In this document: positions 1-9,146 of the stretch, one piece after another
How the letters are laid out: each line of letters begins with the position of its first letter
Position numbering within the stretch: the first letter of the stretch is position 1
Assembly: GCA_002454425.1 (NCBI GenBank)
Contig: DKIV01000043.1
Coordinates: 1 to 60,210, forward strand
Length of the DNA: 60,210 nucleotides
Source: Sphingobacteriaceae bacterium UBA6709
GTDB taxonomy: Bacteria > Bacteroidota > Bacteroidia > Sphingobacteriales > Sphingobacteriaceae
Reading direction: 5' to 3'
Position numbers and translations under genes: made by a program
The notes under the pieces: generated by a model
Told to the model about the DNA's origin: nothing
Databases searched by the model: none
Seen by the model: only the letters and a program-made list of their open reading frames with translations

Positions 1-104
1 AAGGGGTTTTTTTATGCGCTATAGTGGGGGTTGGTAAGCGCTAAAAAGCGTCTCCTTAAAAATTCAGAGAGTACCGATGCTACGGTCGTCTTCACTACGT
101 GTTA

Positions 105-3068
105 TCAATCATCATGATTGACCGTGGTTGTGCTGGCGCGGCATATCTTAAGGATAACATCGTCGAGCTTTTCAGACGCATCCTGGAGAAGTCCGGTGAG
201 TTCGAGTCGTTCTTGTTCATTTAACATACTTGTCCGGAGGAGGTCTACCAGTCCCCGAATATTAGCTAATGGAGCGCGAACAAGATGCGACTGAATCCAG
301 GATATTTTGCGCAGCCGTTGATTTTGATTTTCTATCTCCTTAATATAATCATCTTGTTCTATTTCAATGAGTTTACGTTCTGTGACATTTTTAGCAATGC
401 CAAGAACGACGTCCTTTTCAAATGTGGGAACGGCGGTCCATGCCACCCAACAAACGTCTCCGCTTTTAGTAATTAGCCTGCTTTCGAAATAGGGAAGCTC
501 CTCATTCTGAATGATCTTTTCCATGCGGTCAAATATGACGCGTATATCATCCTTGTAAATCAGTTGATTTATGGGCATATTGAGTAATTCCTTTTCTGTA
601 TAGCCTAGGAGTTTGCTACAAGAAGGGTTTACGCGTTTAAGATAGCCGTCGGTTGACACGAGTACAATAGGATCGGGAGCCAGTTCAAAGAGTATTCGTT
701 GATTATCTTCAAGTTCCTTTCTGCTTATCTGAGCCGCAAGGTGCGGCGCGAGCGTACTGTAAAGATCTACATTTGGATATTTTATATCATTAGAGCTCAT
801 GCCCGCAAGGGAGAGCATACCAATTGTTTTTTTATTGTATACCAGCGGGAAGAACCACCCGGAAGTCAAGCCGGCTTTTGTTGCTGTAACATTCAGCGTA
901 TGATAGCTTTCCGAATTTTCAGATAGTTGCCAGGAGAGCGGGGTTCCGGTATTGATTGCGATCCATAGTTGACTGTCGTCCTTAAAGAGCACATCATCTT
1001 TAAAGCGATGTTTTATAAACGCGGAAGCCTCGGCCGTAGATGCGTGACAAGCGATACGATTTAGTTTCAGTCTGTCGCTGCTAAGCATCCAAAGTTCTCC
1101 GATGGTAAAATCGGAGGTGCGAAGGATTTCCTTTAATACCTGATAGGCGACATTTCGAAGGCTCATTCCTGGCAGATTGAATATATTTCCCATCGCAGCG
1201 CGAAGGGAGCTGAGCAAGTCTTCATGTTTACGGAGGCTTACGTCGCGTAGCACCACTATCCAGTTAAGGTAACCCGAGGAATTGTCGCGCATGGGACTTA
1301 ATGATACCTCTGCCCAGAACATCGATTTGTCCTTTTTATAATGTACTAAGGTAGTAGTCTTATACTGTAAATTGTTAATAGCATCTAAGAGAGACTGATA
1401 TTCGATAGGATCCGTTCCCGCTCCAATCAGAAGGTCGGGGTTATGCTTGAGCACTTCTTCCGGACAATATCCCGTGAGCAGACAAAAGGAGTCGTTTACA
1501 TAAATGATTTCCGGTGTATCGGAGCGTCCATTTAGCCCTCCGCGAACGATCATTACGGCATCATATGAATATTTCACCACCGACTCAAGTTGACGGAGAC
1601 GTTGTTCTTCTTTTTTTTGTTTAGTTATATCATGGATTTGTACCGTCAGGTTGAATTTTCCTGGAAAAATACGGATCTCTTGCCATGTGTCAGTCGTCGG
1701 AAAATAGTCCTCAACCGTAGTTTCTCTGCGTTCTTTTATTCCTTCTATAACTGCTTTTTTTGCTCCGCTACCAAGTAAGGAAGGGATAATGTCAAGTAGT
1801 TTTGCTCGGGAGATATCTACTTCATTGGGAATAAGCTTTCTAAATTCGCTATTAGCATAACTAATGCGAGTATCCTGGTCAGTAAGAGCGAAGCCATCGG
1901 AGATAGATTGCATAAGGATATTTATCTCCTCATTTCTTCTTATCAATTCCTGCTGAGAGTTCTTGAGATCGGTAATGTCATAGAGAAGCGCGTAAAATCC
2001 CTTTACTTCTCCTTGCTGAATATCGGGAATGTAGTGACATTCCTTAATTCCCCATTGTTGATGTCCCGAGAGAATCCGCTCGAATACAAGTTTTTCCCCG
2101 CGCAGAGCGGCATCAATTTTATCCTTGTATGGAGCGATCTCATTTTCTGCCAGCACATCATATATGGAGCAGTCGATGAGGTCAGCATCCGTTTTATTAA
2201 ACCACTCTCGATAGTATTCATTTACATAGCGGCATCGCAAATCGGCAGTCCAATAGGCGATCATAGCAGGGAGGTGATCCGTGATCATCTTTATGAATAT
2301 CTCCTTCGCGGCGATTTCATCAAACGCCTTTATTGTTTCGCTAACATCTTGCTGGATGCAAACATATTTGTATGGTTTGCCCTCACTATTAATAAAGGGG
2401 ACGATGGTACTTTGAAGCCAATAGATAGAGCCGTCGCGCGCCCGGTTACGAATTTGTCCTTTCCATACCTTTCCAGTTTGTATTGTTGACCATATTTCTT
2501 TAACAAAAGACGTCTCGTGAAAACCCGAATTTACCATACGGTGTTCGCGTCCAATGAGTTCTTCTTTTGAGTATTGGGAGATACGGCAGAAATTATCATT
2601 GACATGCGAGATGACACCTCGTTCGTTAGTAATTGAAACGATAGATGACTCATCAAGGGAGTAAAGGTATGCGCGAGTTTCATCAGAATGCTGTTGTGAT
2701 TTTTCTTCAGCTTCTACAAGCGTTTTAATATTCTGTAACCGGCAATAAATAAAAACATCAGTTTCCGCTCTTATGAGATTAATCGAATAGGCCCACGGTG
2801 AGCCATCTCGTAGTATGCTGCGCCCTTTCTTTTTCGAAGAGCTGTTCTCAGCGATAAGTATACCTATTGATCTGACCATCTCCTGCGCTGAGCTCACCGT
2901 GAAGATATCTTCAAACATGAGAGCCTGCGTTACGTCAAAGAGATGGCTGGCGGCCTTATTCAAATAAACAGGAGCAAATGTATGATCTAATAAAAATATG
3001 GGACATTCATCCGCATCTAAGCTCATGCGGAATAATTGTGATGAAATTCTTGAATTATCGCTAGTCAT
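105..3068 (-). CDS. Multi-PAS/GAF sensor protein with kinase dimerisation helix but no ATPase domain
   Basis: This is a 987-residue cytosolic sensor with no signal peptide or membrane segment. I read about six PAS domains (roughly 10-115, 135-245, 260-370, 383-490, 500-615 and 795-910) and one GAF domain (about 625-785). PAS 2 (NDNFCRISQYSKEELIG) and PAS 6 (NPSCSKLLGYTEKEL) are the clearest. The last 60 residues resemble the HisKA dimerisation/phosphotransfer helix (SHLVRAPLANIRGLV, His928). The protein then stops, and the N, G1 and G2 boxes of a HATPase domain are absent. The residue after His is Leu instead of the usual Glu or Asp, so autophosphorylation is unlikely. Similar truncated PAS proteins are common in Bacteroidota. 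Its partner is unknown. The sequence shows the domain content; a role as a ligand- or redox-sensing scaffold for another kinase or regulator is inferred. Confidence 0.85.
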   Translation of the reverse strand: MTSDNSRISSQLFRMSLDADECPIFLLDHTFAPVYLNKAASHLFDVTQALMFEDIFTVSSAQEMVRSIGILIAENSSSKKKGRSILRDGSPWAYSINLIRAETDVFIYCRLQNIKTLVEAEEKSQQHSDETRAYLYSLDESSIVSITNERGVISHVNDNFCRISQYSKEELIGREHRMVNSGFHETSFVKEIWSTIQTGKVWKGQIRNRARDGSIYWLQSTIVPFINSEGKPYKYVCIQQDVSETIKAFDEIAAKEIFIKMITDHLPAMIAYWTADLRCRYVNEYYREWFNKTDADLIDCSIYDVLAENEIAPYKDKIDAALRGEKLVFERILSGHQQWGIKECHYIPDIQQGEVKGFYALLYDITDLKNSQQELIRRNEEINILMQSISDGFALTDQDTRISYANSEFRKLIPNEVDISRAKLLDIIPSLLGSGAKKAVIEGIKERRETTVEDYFPTTDTWQEIRIFPGKFNLTVQIHDITKQKKEEQRLRQLESVVKYSYDAVMIVRGGLNGRSDTPEIIYVNDSFCLLTGYCPEEVLKHNPDLLIGAGTDPIEYQSLLDAINNLQYKTTTLVHYKKDKSMFWAEVSLSPMRDNSSGYLNWIVVLRDVSLRKHEDLLSSLRAAMGNIFNLPGMSLRNVAYQVLKEILRTSDFTIGELWMLSSDRLKLNRIACHASTAEASAFIKHRFKDDVLFKDDSQLWIAINTGTPLSWQLSENSESYHTLNVTATKAGLTSGWFFPLVYNKKTIGMLSLAGMSSNDIKYPNVDLYSTLAPHLAAQISRKELEDNQRILFELAPDPIVLVSTDGYLKRVNPSCSKLLGYTEKELLNMPINQLIYKDDIRVIFDRMEKIIQNEELPYFESRLITKSGDVCWVAWTAVPTFEKDVVLGIAKNVTERKLIEIEQDDYIKEIENQNQRLRKISWIQSHLVRAPLANIRGLVDLLRTSMLNEQERLELTGLLQDASEKLDDVILKICRASTTTVNHDD

Positions 3069-3562
3069 CTGTCACTAATAAAGACTATATAGTCGTTTCA
3101 CAATTGGTAAATCGCTTACATCGACGAGGTATAAATTAGTTAAAAATATTATTATCTGCACAATAATAACGGAAAAGTCCGATAATCTTTATTTGAAGCG
3201 TTGTTAATCAGATAATCTGATAGCTGTGAACAGAGGGTTAGAAAGTAGATTTATTGGGGATTATAAGTTTTGTCAGCTTGTCCTGGCGCCTTTGAGTTGG
3301 TGTGGCCTTGATGGACAAAACACCTAAATAATATGTCTCATGTTAGCGCTATTAATGGGGCGAACTTTGTGCTTACGATTTCACGAGCTATCGAACTTAA
3401 GGAGTCCATGACTTTGAACGAGTATATGGTATCGATTAGTTCAAATTAAATCTTAAAAATGATGTATGTCATCGTTAAAACATAAAATTGAATTGTAAAT
3501 TTGCGCCGCCGTAATTCATGTCGAGCAACGGTTAGCAGAAAACAGTAATCACAAATTTAAAC
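3069..3562. other. Intergenic region between divergent genes
   Basis: This 494-base spacer separates the divergent PAS sensor and satP-like genes. It holds the satP promoter -7 box near 3496 and a possible 38-codon ORF at 3333-3449 (+) that I do not recognise. I see no RNA gene or repeat. Confidence 0.5.
3496..3503 (+). promoter_or_regulatory. Bacteroidota-type -7 box for the satP-like gene
   Basis: TAAATTTG matches the Bacteroidota primary-sigma -7 consensus TAnnTTTG exactly. It lies about 60 bases before the start codon at 3563. No clear TTTG -33 element is present at the usual spacing, so this rests on the -7 box alone. Confidence 0.5.
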
Positions 3563-4150
3563 ATGGAAACAACAAGTCACGTAACAGTACTTAAAGACAG
3601 TACCGCTAATCCTGCCCCTCTGGGTTTGTGTGCCTTTGGCATGACTACCGTATTATTAAACTTTCATAACGCCGGTTTTTTTGAAATGAACTCAATGATT
3701 CTCGGTATGGGGATTTTTTATGGAGGTCTCGCCCAGGTAATTGCTGGTGTTTTGGAATCGAAGAAAGGCAACACCTTTGGTACCACGGCATTTACATCTT
3801 ATGGCTTTTTTTGGCTTAGTCTGGTTGCGCTCATCGTGATGCCGAAACTGGGTTGGGTTGAAGCCGCTTCTAAGTCTGCCATGGCGGCATATTTAGCGGT
3901 ATGGGGTGTTTTTACTTTGGTCTTATTTGTGGGAACACTTCGCTCCAGCAAAGCCCTGCAGTTTATCTTCGGATCATTAGCATTATTGTTCTTTTTATTA
4001 GCTGCTGGTGACGCTACAGGAAACGAAGAGATTACACGTATTGCTGGTTACGAAGGCATCATTTGTGGTGCAAGCGCTATCTACACAGGTTTGGCGGAGG
4101 TGCTCAACGAAGTGTATGGCAAAACTGTTTTACCAATAGGTCATAAATAG
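3563..4150 (+). CDS. satP: Acetate uptake transporter, GPR1/FUN34/SatP (YaaH) family
   Basis: This 195-residue polytopic inner-membrane protein carries the family signature NPAPLGL at residues 16-22 and has about six hydrophobic helices. Its length fits bacterial SatP (about 190 residues). Family members move acetate or succinate with protons, and some form hexameric channels. The conserved small residues in the first helices and a motif of the type MNSMILGMGIFYGG support the assignment. The gene has its own promoter-like box upstream and a strong hairpin downstream, and it is convergent with the bestrophin-like gene, so it is probably monocistronic. The substrate is inferred from family; acetate is most likely. 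Confidence 0.9.
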   Translation: METTSHVTVLKDSTANPAPLGLCAFGMTTVLLNFHNAGFFEMNSMILGMGIFYGGLAQVIAGVLESKKGNTFGTTAFTSYGFFWLSLVALIVMPKLGWVEAASKSAMAAYLAVWGVFTLVLFVGTLRSSKALQFIFGSLALLFFLLAAGDATGNEEITRIAGYEGIICGASAIYTGLAEVLNEVYGKTVLPIGHK

Positions 4151-4195
4151 AACGAATAACAACTACTGCACTTTGCAGTATTGTCGACAAATAAT

Positions 4196-4233
4196 AACGC
4201 CGGGTGCCTTGTGGGCTTCCCGGCGTTTCGGTT
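4196..4233 (+). terminator. Hairpin after the satP-like gene
   Basis: A 9-bp perfect stem (AACGCCGGG at 4196-4204 with CCCGGCGTT at 4219-4227) encloses a 14-base loop and is followed by the T-rich sequence TTCGGTTT. It sits between convergent genes and could terminate transcription in the + direction. The U-tract is imperfect. Confidence 0.65.
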
Positions 4234-4254
4234 TAGAGTTGGGGGCAATTAAAA

Positions 4255-5193
4255 CTAAAGGATATAATACACTTTCGATTTTTCGGAAGCTGCTCCAGGA
4301 TCAGAGATTTTCTCTACATCCTGGTTATGTGTTTTTCTCAACATCTGCTTCAGATCTATTTCAATCTTTTGGCAGATAGATGTCGTGGGTGTGTCTGTGG
4401 GTCTATTTTCAAATGGATCTTGCAGATGAATGGCCATTTTTTCGATAAGAAAAAATGAACAGGCAATAGCAATCACCAGTGGAATACCCAGTAAGCCAAA
4501 ATACTCAAGCAGGCCGAACGGCAACATAAGTACAAAAAGAATTACAGAGAAATGTATATAAACACTGTATGTGGCAGGGAAAACGGTGTTTTTTATGCGC
4601 TCGCATCCTCCCTGATGATTTGAAAACCGGGTGAGGGTCGCATCCATTTCAACCTGTTGAAACTGGTTTATATACCCTGACTTAAGAGCATTTCTCAGCT
4701 CCTGCCCCTGAATGTCTGTTATGGCATTCGGAACATTGTTAAACTTCTTTAAGTAATGAACTTCATCGTTAGAGATAAATTTGTTCAATCCGTCAAGAGG
4801 ATCCTGTCCCCGCAAATGACGACTAACGCTATAAGCCCAGGCAATCTGACGCTTGATCATCCGCTCTTTCATTGCCATTTCCTCAAGAGGAGCGGCTTCA
4901 GAATCAATGAATGCTAGAGCCTGACGACTTATGGATCTGCAGTCATTCACGATGGCTCCCCATAACATTCTAGCCTCCCACCACCGGTCATACGCCTGAT
5001 TGGAGCGAAATGCTAACAATAGGGATATCACTGTACCTAGTATCGTGGGTACAGCGATAGGTACCGATAAATCAGTAAGATGAAGGAAATGATACAATAA
5101 GCCAATGGCAATTGAATAGATACTTACCAGAATGATTTCTGTGCGTATCTTTCCGAATACATATTTAATAGGAATGTTCTCTCTTAGTAGCAT
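4255..5193 (-). CDS. Bestrophin-like channel family protein (UPF0187)
   Basis: This 312-residue membrane protein contains the bestrophin-family core. A segment of the form VPTILGTVISLLLAFRSNQAYDRWWEAR spans about residues 49-75, where the RSNxAYDRWWEAR motif is diagnostic of this family. Hydrophobic helices lie at about 20-40, 48-65, 205-228 and 232-255. Eukaryotic bestrophins are calcium-activated chloride channels; bacterial homologues form pentameric channels, some of them cation-selective. The cytosolic C-terminus is charged. The gene is convergent with the satP-like gene. The ion conducted and the regulation cannot be read from sequence. Confidence 0.88.
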   Translation of the reverse strand: MLLRENIPIKYVFGKIRTEIILVSIYSIAIGLLYHFLHLTDLSVPIAVPTILGTVISLLLAFRSNQAYDRWWEARMLWGAIVNDCRSISRQALAFIDSEAAPLEEMAMKERMIKRQIAWAYSVSRHLRGQDPLDGLNKFISNDEVHYLKKFNNVPNAITDIQGQELRNALKSGYINQFQQVEMDATLTRFSNHQGGCERIKNTVFPATYSVYIHFSVILFVLMLPFGLLEYFGLLGIPLVIAIACSFFLIEKMAIHLQDPFENRPTDTPTTSICQKIEIDLKQMLRKTHNQDVEKISDPGAASEKSKVYYIL

Positions 5194-5635
5194 AGGTAGT
5201 GTCTTTTAGTTTAAAAATGCGCTGTTAACATTGTTTTCTTCAGCTCTAATACGCTGTGAAAAAATAAGCGATCATCCATTGTCACTTTTTCAATGTCCGG
5301 CAGTGCATCTTTTAGCAAATTACAGGCCAGTGTTGTCTAACTCAGATTAGATGTCTATCCCCTTATACCATCTGACCACGTTAAGATCTTCATGATCTCA
5401 GCCTAATAGCTGTTTGCAGAAGAATTCCTAGTACTGTCGCCTGTTGTATTTTATTAACTGAAATTGAGCGTCTTTTTTATTGTTTTTCTTAAGAGTTTAT
5501 TTACTATTAGTAAAAGCAATATCAGTGTAAATGATTAGAATGTCTTAAAGAAGTTATTAGAAAGTAATTAAAATTTATGCCGCTTACGAGGTTTTCGAAC
5601 TTCAAATGGAAGGTTGCTGGATAAGGATAAAAAGG
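5194..5635. other. Intergenic region with possible coding relic on the minus strand
   Basis: This 442-base gap lies between the bestrophin-like gene and the sensor kinase gene. No intact gene is visible. On the minus strand, short stretches in different frames (for example residues ending LKKTMLTAHF at 5211) look protein-like but are broken by stops, which might be a decayed gene or chance. I see no terminator or repeat. Confidence 0.35.
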
Positions 5636-7000
5636 TTAGGTGAATACAGGAAGTTTAATTAAAATGGTTGTTCCTTCATTCTCACGCGAGCTAACTTTAA
5701 GCGTGCCCAAATGCAGGCGTATAATATTTAAGGTTAAGGGTAATCCGATACCATGTCCCTGATATTTGCTGGTGTTTGAGCCTCTGAAAAAAGGAACGAA
5801 CACCTGTCCGATTTCCTTCTCCGGAATTCCTATACCGTGATCGGATATTCGAATTATTATTTGTTTATTATCAGAGGATAAGGTGATTTGTACAGGGCGG
5901 GAGTCGGAATATTTGCAGGCGTTCATCACGACATTACTTATAGCAAGCTTAAGCATTTTCTCATTTCCATTTACACAGAGATGTTGTTCGTTAGCGGGCA
6001 TGTCGGCAAGATTTATCACGATGTGATTCCTTGGATTTATTTTTAACACTGAATCCCTCACTTGCCAAAGCATTTCGTCTACGCGCACTTGCTCCCAATT
6101 TTGTTTCTTGCCGTCATAACCGGATTGGGCAAGGTTTAGCAGGCTTTTAAGAATATGGTTCAGTCGGTCTGTTTCGGCTAAAATAGTTTCAGCAATAGTT
6201 TTTACTTCATCGTTTATGTCAGCACGTTCCGAAAGCATTTCTGCCTCTGTACTAATTACGGTAAGAGGCGTACGAAGTTCATGCGACGCATTACTTACAA
6301 AGTTATTCTGTGTTGCGAAGGCTGTTTCAAGACGATTGAGCATGCTGTTGAAGGTCTTTGCCAGTTCAGAGAGTTCATCTTTACCTGTATTCTCATCAAG
6401 ACGTTCATGCAGATTATTGGCCGTTATGCCCTGCACTTTTGAGATAATGTTACGTACCGGAAGGAAAATATAGTGGGAGAAAATCTTGCCCGATAATAGG
6501 ATTGCCAGCAGTGATATTAGCAATCCAACGATCATGATATTACGCAAGTAGGAGAGCTCTTTAAATCCGTATGGATTTTTAGCACTGACAATGACGATAT
6601 ATTCACCCTTATTTGTCGTGAACATGCTACCCGCAAAAAACTGGTTATCGTATTCATAACGTGCTTTTTTAGTGTTTTGAATAGCCTTGAAAAATCTTAG
6701 GGGGAGCAGTTTTACATCATCGTTCGTTTTGGTAAATGGTAGCGAATCAACCGGTATGATGGTCGTTCGCTCGTTATCCAGGCGTTCCAGGAAATGATTC
6801 CGGACAGCCTGGTAACCTTCACTTTGTTCGGAGGGGAAAAGCGCGATTTGAGCATTTATATTAACCCGGGTTTCCAGACGTTTGTAAAAATCCTCGAACT
6901 TAAATTCCGACACGAAGTATAATATTGAGGTGCCTATCCCCAATAGCACCACGGCTGACAACGCGAAGTAAAGAACCGAGATCTTATACTGAATTTTCAT
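5636..7000 (-). CDS. Membrane sensor histidine kinase
   Basis: This is a 454-residue kinase of the two-component class. Transmembrane helices lie at about 8-30 and 155-177 and enclose a periplasmic sensor of about 125 residues. A HAMP linker covers about 175-228, then the HisKA box SNASHELRTPL with His240, and a HATPase domain with N box (NVVMNACKYS), G1 (DHGIGIP) and G2 (GHGIGLPL). All catalytic parts are present. It lies 48 bases after the OmpR-type regulator gene, and the two are probably cotranscribed. Overall form is like CusS/heavy-metal sensor kinases, but the periplasmic domain does not identify the signal. Confidence 0.93.
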   Translation of the reverse strand: MKIQYKISVLYFALSAVVLLGIGTSILYFVSEFKFEDFYKRLETRVNINAQIALFPSEQSEGYQAVRNHFLERLDNERTTIIPVDSLPFTKTNDDVKLLPLRFFKAIQNTKKARYEYDNQFFAGSMFTTNKGEYIVIVSAKNPYGFKELSYLRNIMIVGLLISLLAILLSGKIFSHYIFLPVRNIISKVQGITANNLHERLDENTGKDELSELAKTFNSMLNRLETAFATQNNFVSNASHELRTPLTVISTEAEMLSERADINDEVKTIAETILAETDRLNHILKSLLNLAQSGYDGKKQNWEQVRVDEMLWQVRDSVLKINPRNHIVINLADMPANEQHLCVNGNEKMLKLAISNVVMNACKYSDSRPVQITLSSDNKQIIIRISDHGIGIPEKEIGQVFVPFFRGSNTSKYQGHGIGLPLTLNIIRLHLGTLKVSSRENEGTTILIKLPVFT

Positions 7001-7048
7001 GTATTCTCAATTGGCGGATAACCCTGAGTGTATAATATAAATCAATAA

Positions 7049-7738
7049 TTAGTGATCCTGTTTTAGTACGTACCCCATGCCGAAGACGGTGTGTATAAGT
7101 CGATTGGCGGTATCTTCAGGATCCAGCTTTTTTCTTAGATAATTTACATAGACATCCACAACATTAGTTCCCATGTTGAAGTCTATGTTCCAAACATTCT
7201 CCAGAATTTCAACGCGGGAAAGAACCTTTCCAGCATTTTTAACAAAAAACTCCAGCAGACGGTACTCAGTCGATGTCAGGGAAATATCGCGACCTCCTCG
7301 TTTCAGAATCTTAGAGTCGAGATCTAATTCAAGGTCATCAATCTTAAAAATGTGGCATTGTTGCGTAGGGGCATTCCTTCTGCGTAAGAGGGTACGGAGC
7401 CGTGCCGTCAGCTCCGCAATTTTAAACGGTTTCACCATATAGTCATCGGCACCATTTTCAAGCCCATTGACAACATTATCCGTTGAATCCAAAGCTGTAA
7501 GCATCACGATTGGAATCAATCGATCTGTTGCGCGAATTTCCTGACACACTTGAATCCCATTCATCCCAGGAAGCATCAGATCAAGAATGATGGCATCATA
7601 GGAAGCTTTCTTAAACATCTGCAGTCCCATCAGGCCGTCGAAAGCGACGGATAGCGAAAATCCTGATTCTCCTAAGCCTCTTTGAATAACGGAAACTACA
7701 TTAGGCTCATCTTCAATCAACAAGATCTTTACTTTCAT
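7049..7738 (-). CDS. OmpR/PhoB-family response regulator
   Basis: This 229-residue regulator has an N-terminal receiver domain with acidic pair (LLIEDE), phosphoacceptor Asp53 in ILDLMLPGMNG and conserved Lys in MVKPF. The C-terminal winged-helix DNA-binding domain (about 130-228) includes LTSTEYRLLEFF and a YVNYLRKKL recognition segment. I take the ATG at 7738 as start; an in-frame GTG two codons upstream is the alternative. It is the first gene of a pair with the sensor kinase that follows, and is expected to receive phosphate from it. Target genes are not evident. Confidence 0.94.
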   Translation of the reverse strand: MKVKILLIEDEPNVVSVIQRGLGESGFSLSVAFDGLMGLQMFKKASYDAIILDLMLPGMNGIQVCQEIRATDRLIPIVMLTALDSTDNVVNGLENGADDYMVKPFKIAELTARLRTLLRRRNAPTQQCHIFKIDDLELDLDSKILKRGGRDISLTSTEYRLLEFFVKNAGKVLSRVEILENVWNIDFNMGTNVVDVYVNYLRKKLDPEDTANRLIHTVFGMGYVLKQDH

Positions 7739-7880
7739 AACCACTTGAACCGTATTATCGGGAGTTCATTTTCGAATGTAATGATTTGAAATGACTCGAC
7801 GGTTATTAAAAGGGCAAAAAAATACTGGTGATATGGTTAATATTCTCTTGAATGGAATGTAGGTTTATCCCAAAAAGAAT

Positions 7881-8255
7881 TTAATTAGGAGCTGTCAGAT
7901 ACACCTTATTATAGAAATAGTAGGAGAGAAGATGTATCAAAAGAATAGCAATGGGGAATATCGCCAATGTTCCCAAGCCATCCACAACCGCGTGTGACAC
8001 CGCCGCCGCAATAAAATTAAAGGTAAAACCTGCATACGCCCATTCCTTCAACCTTCCGCGTATCGGCGGAATGATAAGCACCAACGCTCCTGCTATTTTA
8101 AAAGTGTTTAGCATGACTCTGAAATAGTCGGGATAACCTAAATGCGATACTCCTGATCTTGCCTGCTCCGAGTTACCAAAGATTAGCGGCATGACCCCTT
8201 CAAACAGGAAGATAATTATTGTAAATATCCAGTATAAGATCTTATCTCTTTTCAT
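7881..8255 (-). CDS. DoxX family membrane protein
   Basis: This 124-residue protein has four hydrophobic helices, as in DoxX/DoxD-like small membrane proteins. The N-terminal helix carries the pattern FLFEGVMPL, and the second region (FKIAGALVLIIP) contains the small-residue motif typical of the family. Its start overlaps the end of the SRPBCC gene by 14 bases, so the two are translationally coupled. DoxX-like proteins are often found with redox or thiol-stress functions, but their biochemistry is poorly defined. The role here is not known. Confidence 0.82.
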   Translation of the reverse strand: MKRDKILYWIFTIIIFLFEGVMPLIFGNSEQARSGVSHLGYPDYFRVMLNTFKIAGALVLIIPPIRGRLKEWAYAGFTFNFIAAAVSHAVVDGLGTLAIFPIAILLIHLLSYYFYNKVYLTAPN

Positions 8256-9126
8256 CTGATTCTTCTATTAGTACTTTTAAACGTTGTAGAGCCTGTGGCC
8301 AGGAGGTATTAAAGAAATCGGCATATTCCAGGGGGGCCTGCAAGTCTACCTTAAGATTGGTGCCTCCGTCAGTTCTTTCAAAGATGTAGTTTTCGGTAGC
8401 GTCTTTCCACGTTTCCGATATAAAGGGCTTTTCCTTGTCTCCCTCGAAGGATCCGTCATATTTTATTGATATGAACTTGCCTGGAGTATTTTCAAGAATA
8501 TGCCCGAGCATTCCTCCTGCCTGTCCGTCTTTCTCGGGACCCACAAACTTAATATGGGCACCCTTCTCCCATGAGCCTTCAAAATAGGAGCCAGGGCAAA
8601 AGGGGGCGGTCCATTGTGTATATTTGGTCGGGTGTATCATGACGTCATAAACGGCCATTGGCTCAGCGCTAATGAACTTTTGAAACTGGAAGGGAACAAG
8701 TTCCTGTTGCTTCAGCACATAAGTGCTGAAATTATTTAAAATACGCTGCCAGCCGGTTCTTTGTAAATCCTCGCTGTTGATATTTTCCGGATCTAACCGT
8801 TCTTCAATCACCGTCTCGTTATCCTGCTCTTTAAAACTGATTTCCACTAATCTGCCATCTTCCATGACGTAGGAGATAAATTTTTGAGGAATGACAGATA
8901 TAAATTTTCCTTGCATGTCAAAGCCCTCTGTTCCATCTTTTGCTTCCATACGATAAGAGAAGGATTTTCCTTGTTCTAAATCATGGGTTGCCCTCGGTGT
9001 ATGCCAGTCTTCAGATGCATGATACCATTGCCGTATAGCGTGTACATCGTTCCAGAGCCTCCATACTGTTGGAAGATCCACCGGGATACGTACGCTGACG
9101 GTAATTTTTGATTCCGATGTATTCAT
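8242..9126 (-). CDS. Tandem SRPBCC (AHSA1/START-like) domain protein
   Basis: This 294-residue cytosolic protein consists of two SRPBCC lipid/ligand-binding folds in tandem. The first runs from about 8 to 135 (VRIPVDLPTVWRLWNDVHAIRQWY) and the second from about 145 to 290 (FISAEPMAVYDVMIHPTKYTQWT). Each opens with the family pattern of a beta strand, then a helix with W and a WY/WT turn. Single-domain AHSA1-like proteins are about 150 residues, so this is a fusion or internal duplication. It sits 20 bases after the GyrI-like gene and overlaps doxX, which suggests one operon. Function is unknown; small hydrophobic ligand binding is inferred from fold. Confidence 0.85.
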   Translation of the reverse strand: MNTSESKITVSVRIPVDLPTVWRLWNDVHAIRQWYHASEDWHTPRATHDLEQGKSFSYRMEAKDGTEGFDMQGKFISVIPQKFISYVMEDGRLVEISFKEQDNETVIEERLDPENINSEDLQRTGWQRILNNFSTYVLKQQELVPFQFQKFISAEPMAVYDVMIHPTKYTQWTAPFCPGSYFEGSWEKGAHIKFVGPEKDGQAGGMLGHILENTPGKFISIKYDGSFEGDKEKPFISETWKDATENYIFERTDGGTNLKVDLQAPLEYADFFNTSWPQALQRLKVLIEESDEKR

Positions 9127-9146
9127 AGTTGATTTTTAATGACTAG

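Noticed and set aside
1908..2489. 193-codon plus-strand ORF inside the PAS sensor gene
   Set aside because: Antisense shadow of clear PAS domains; no domain of its own.
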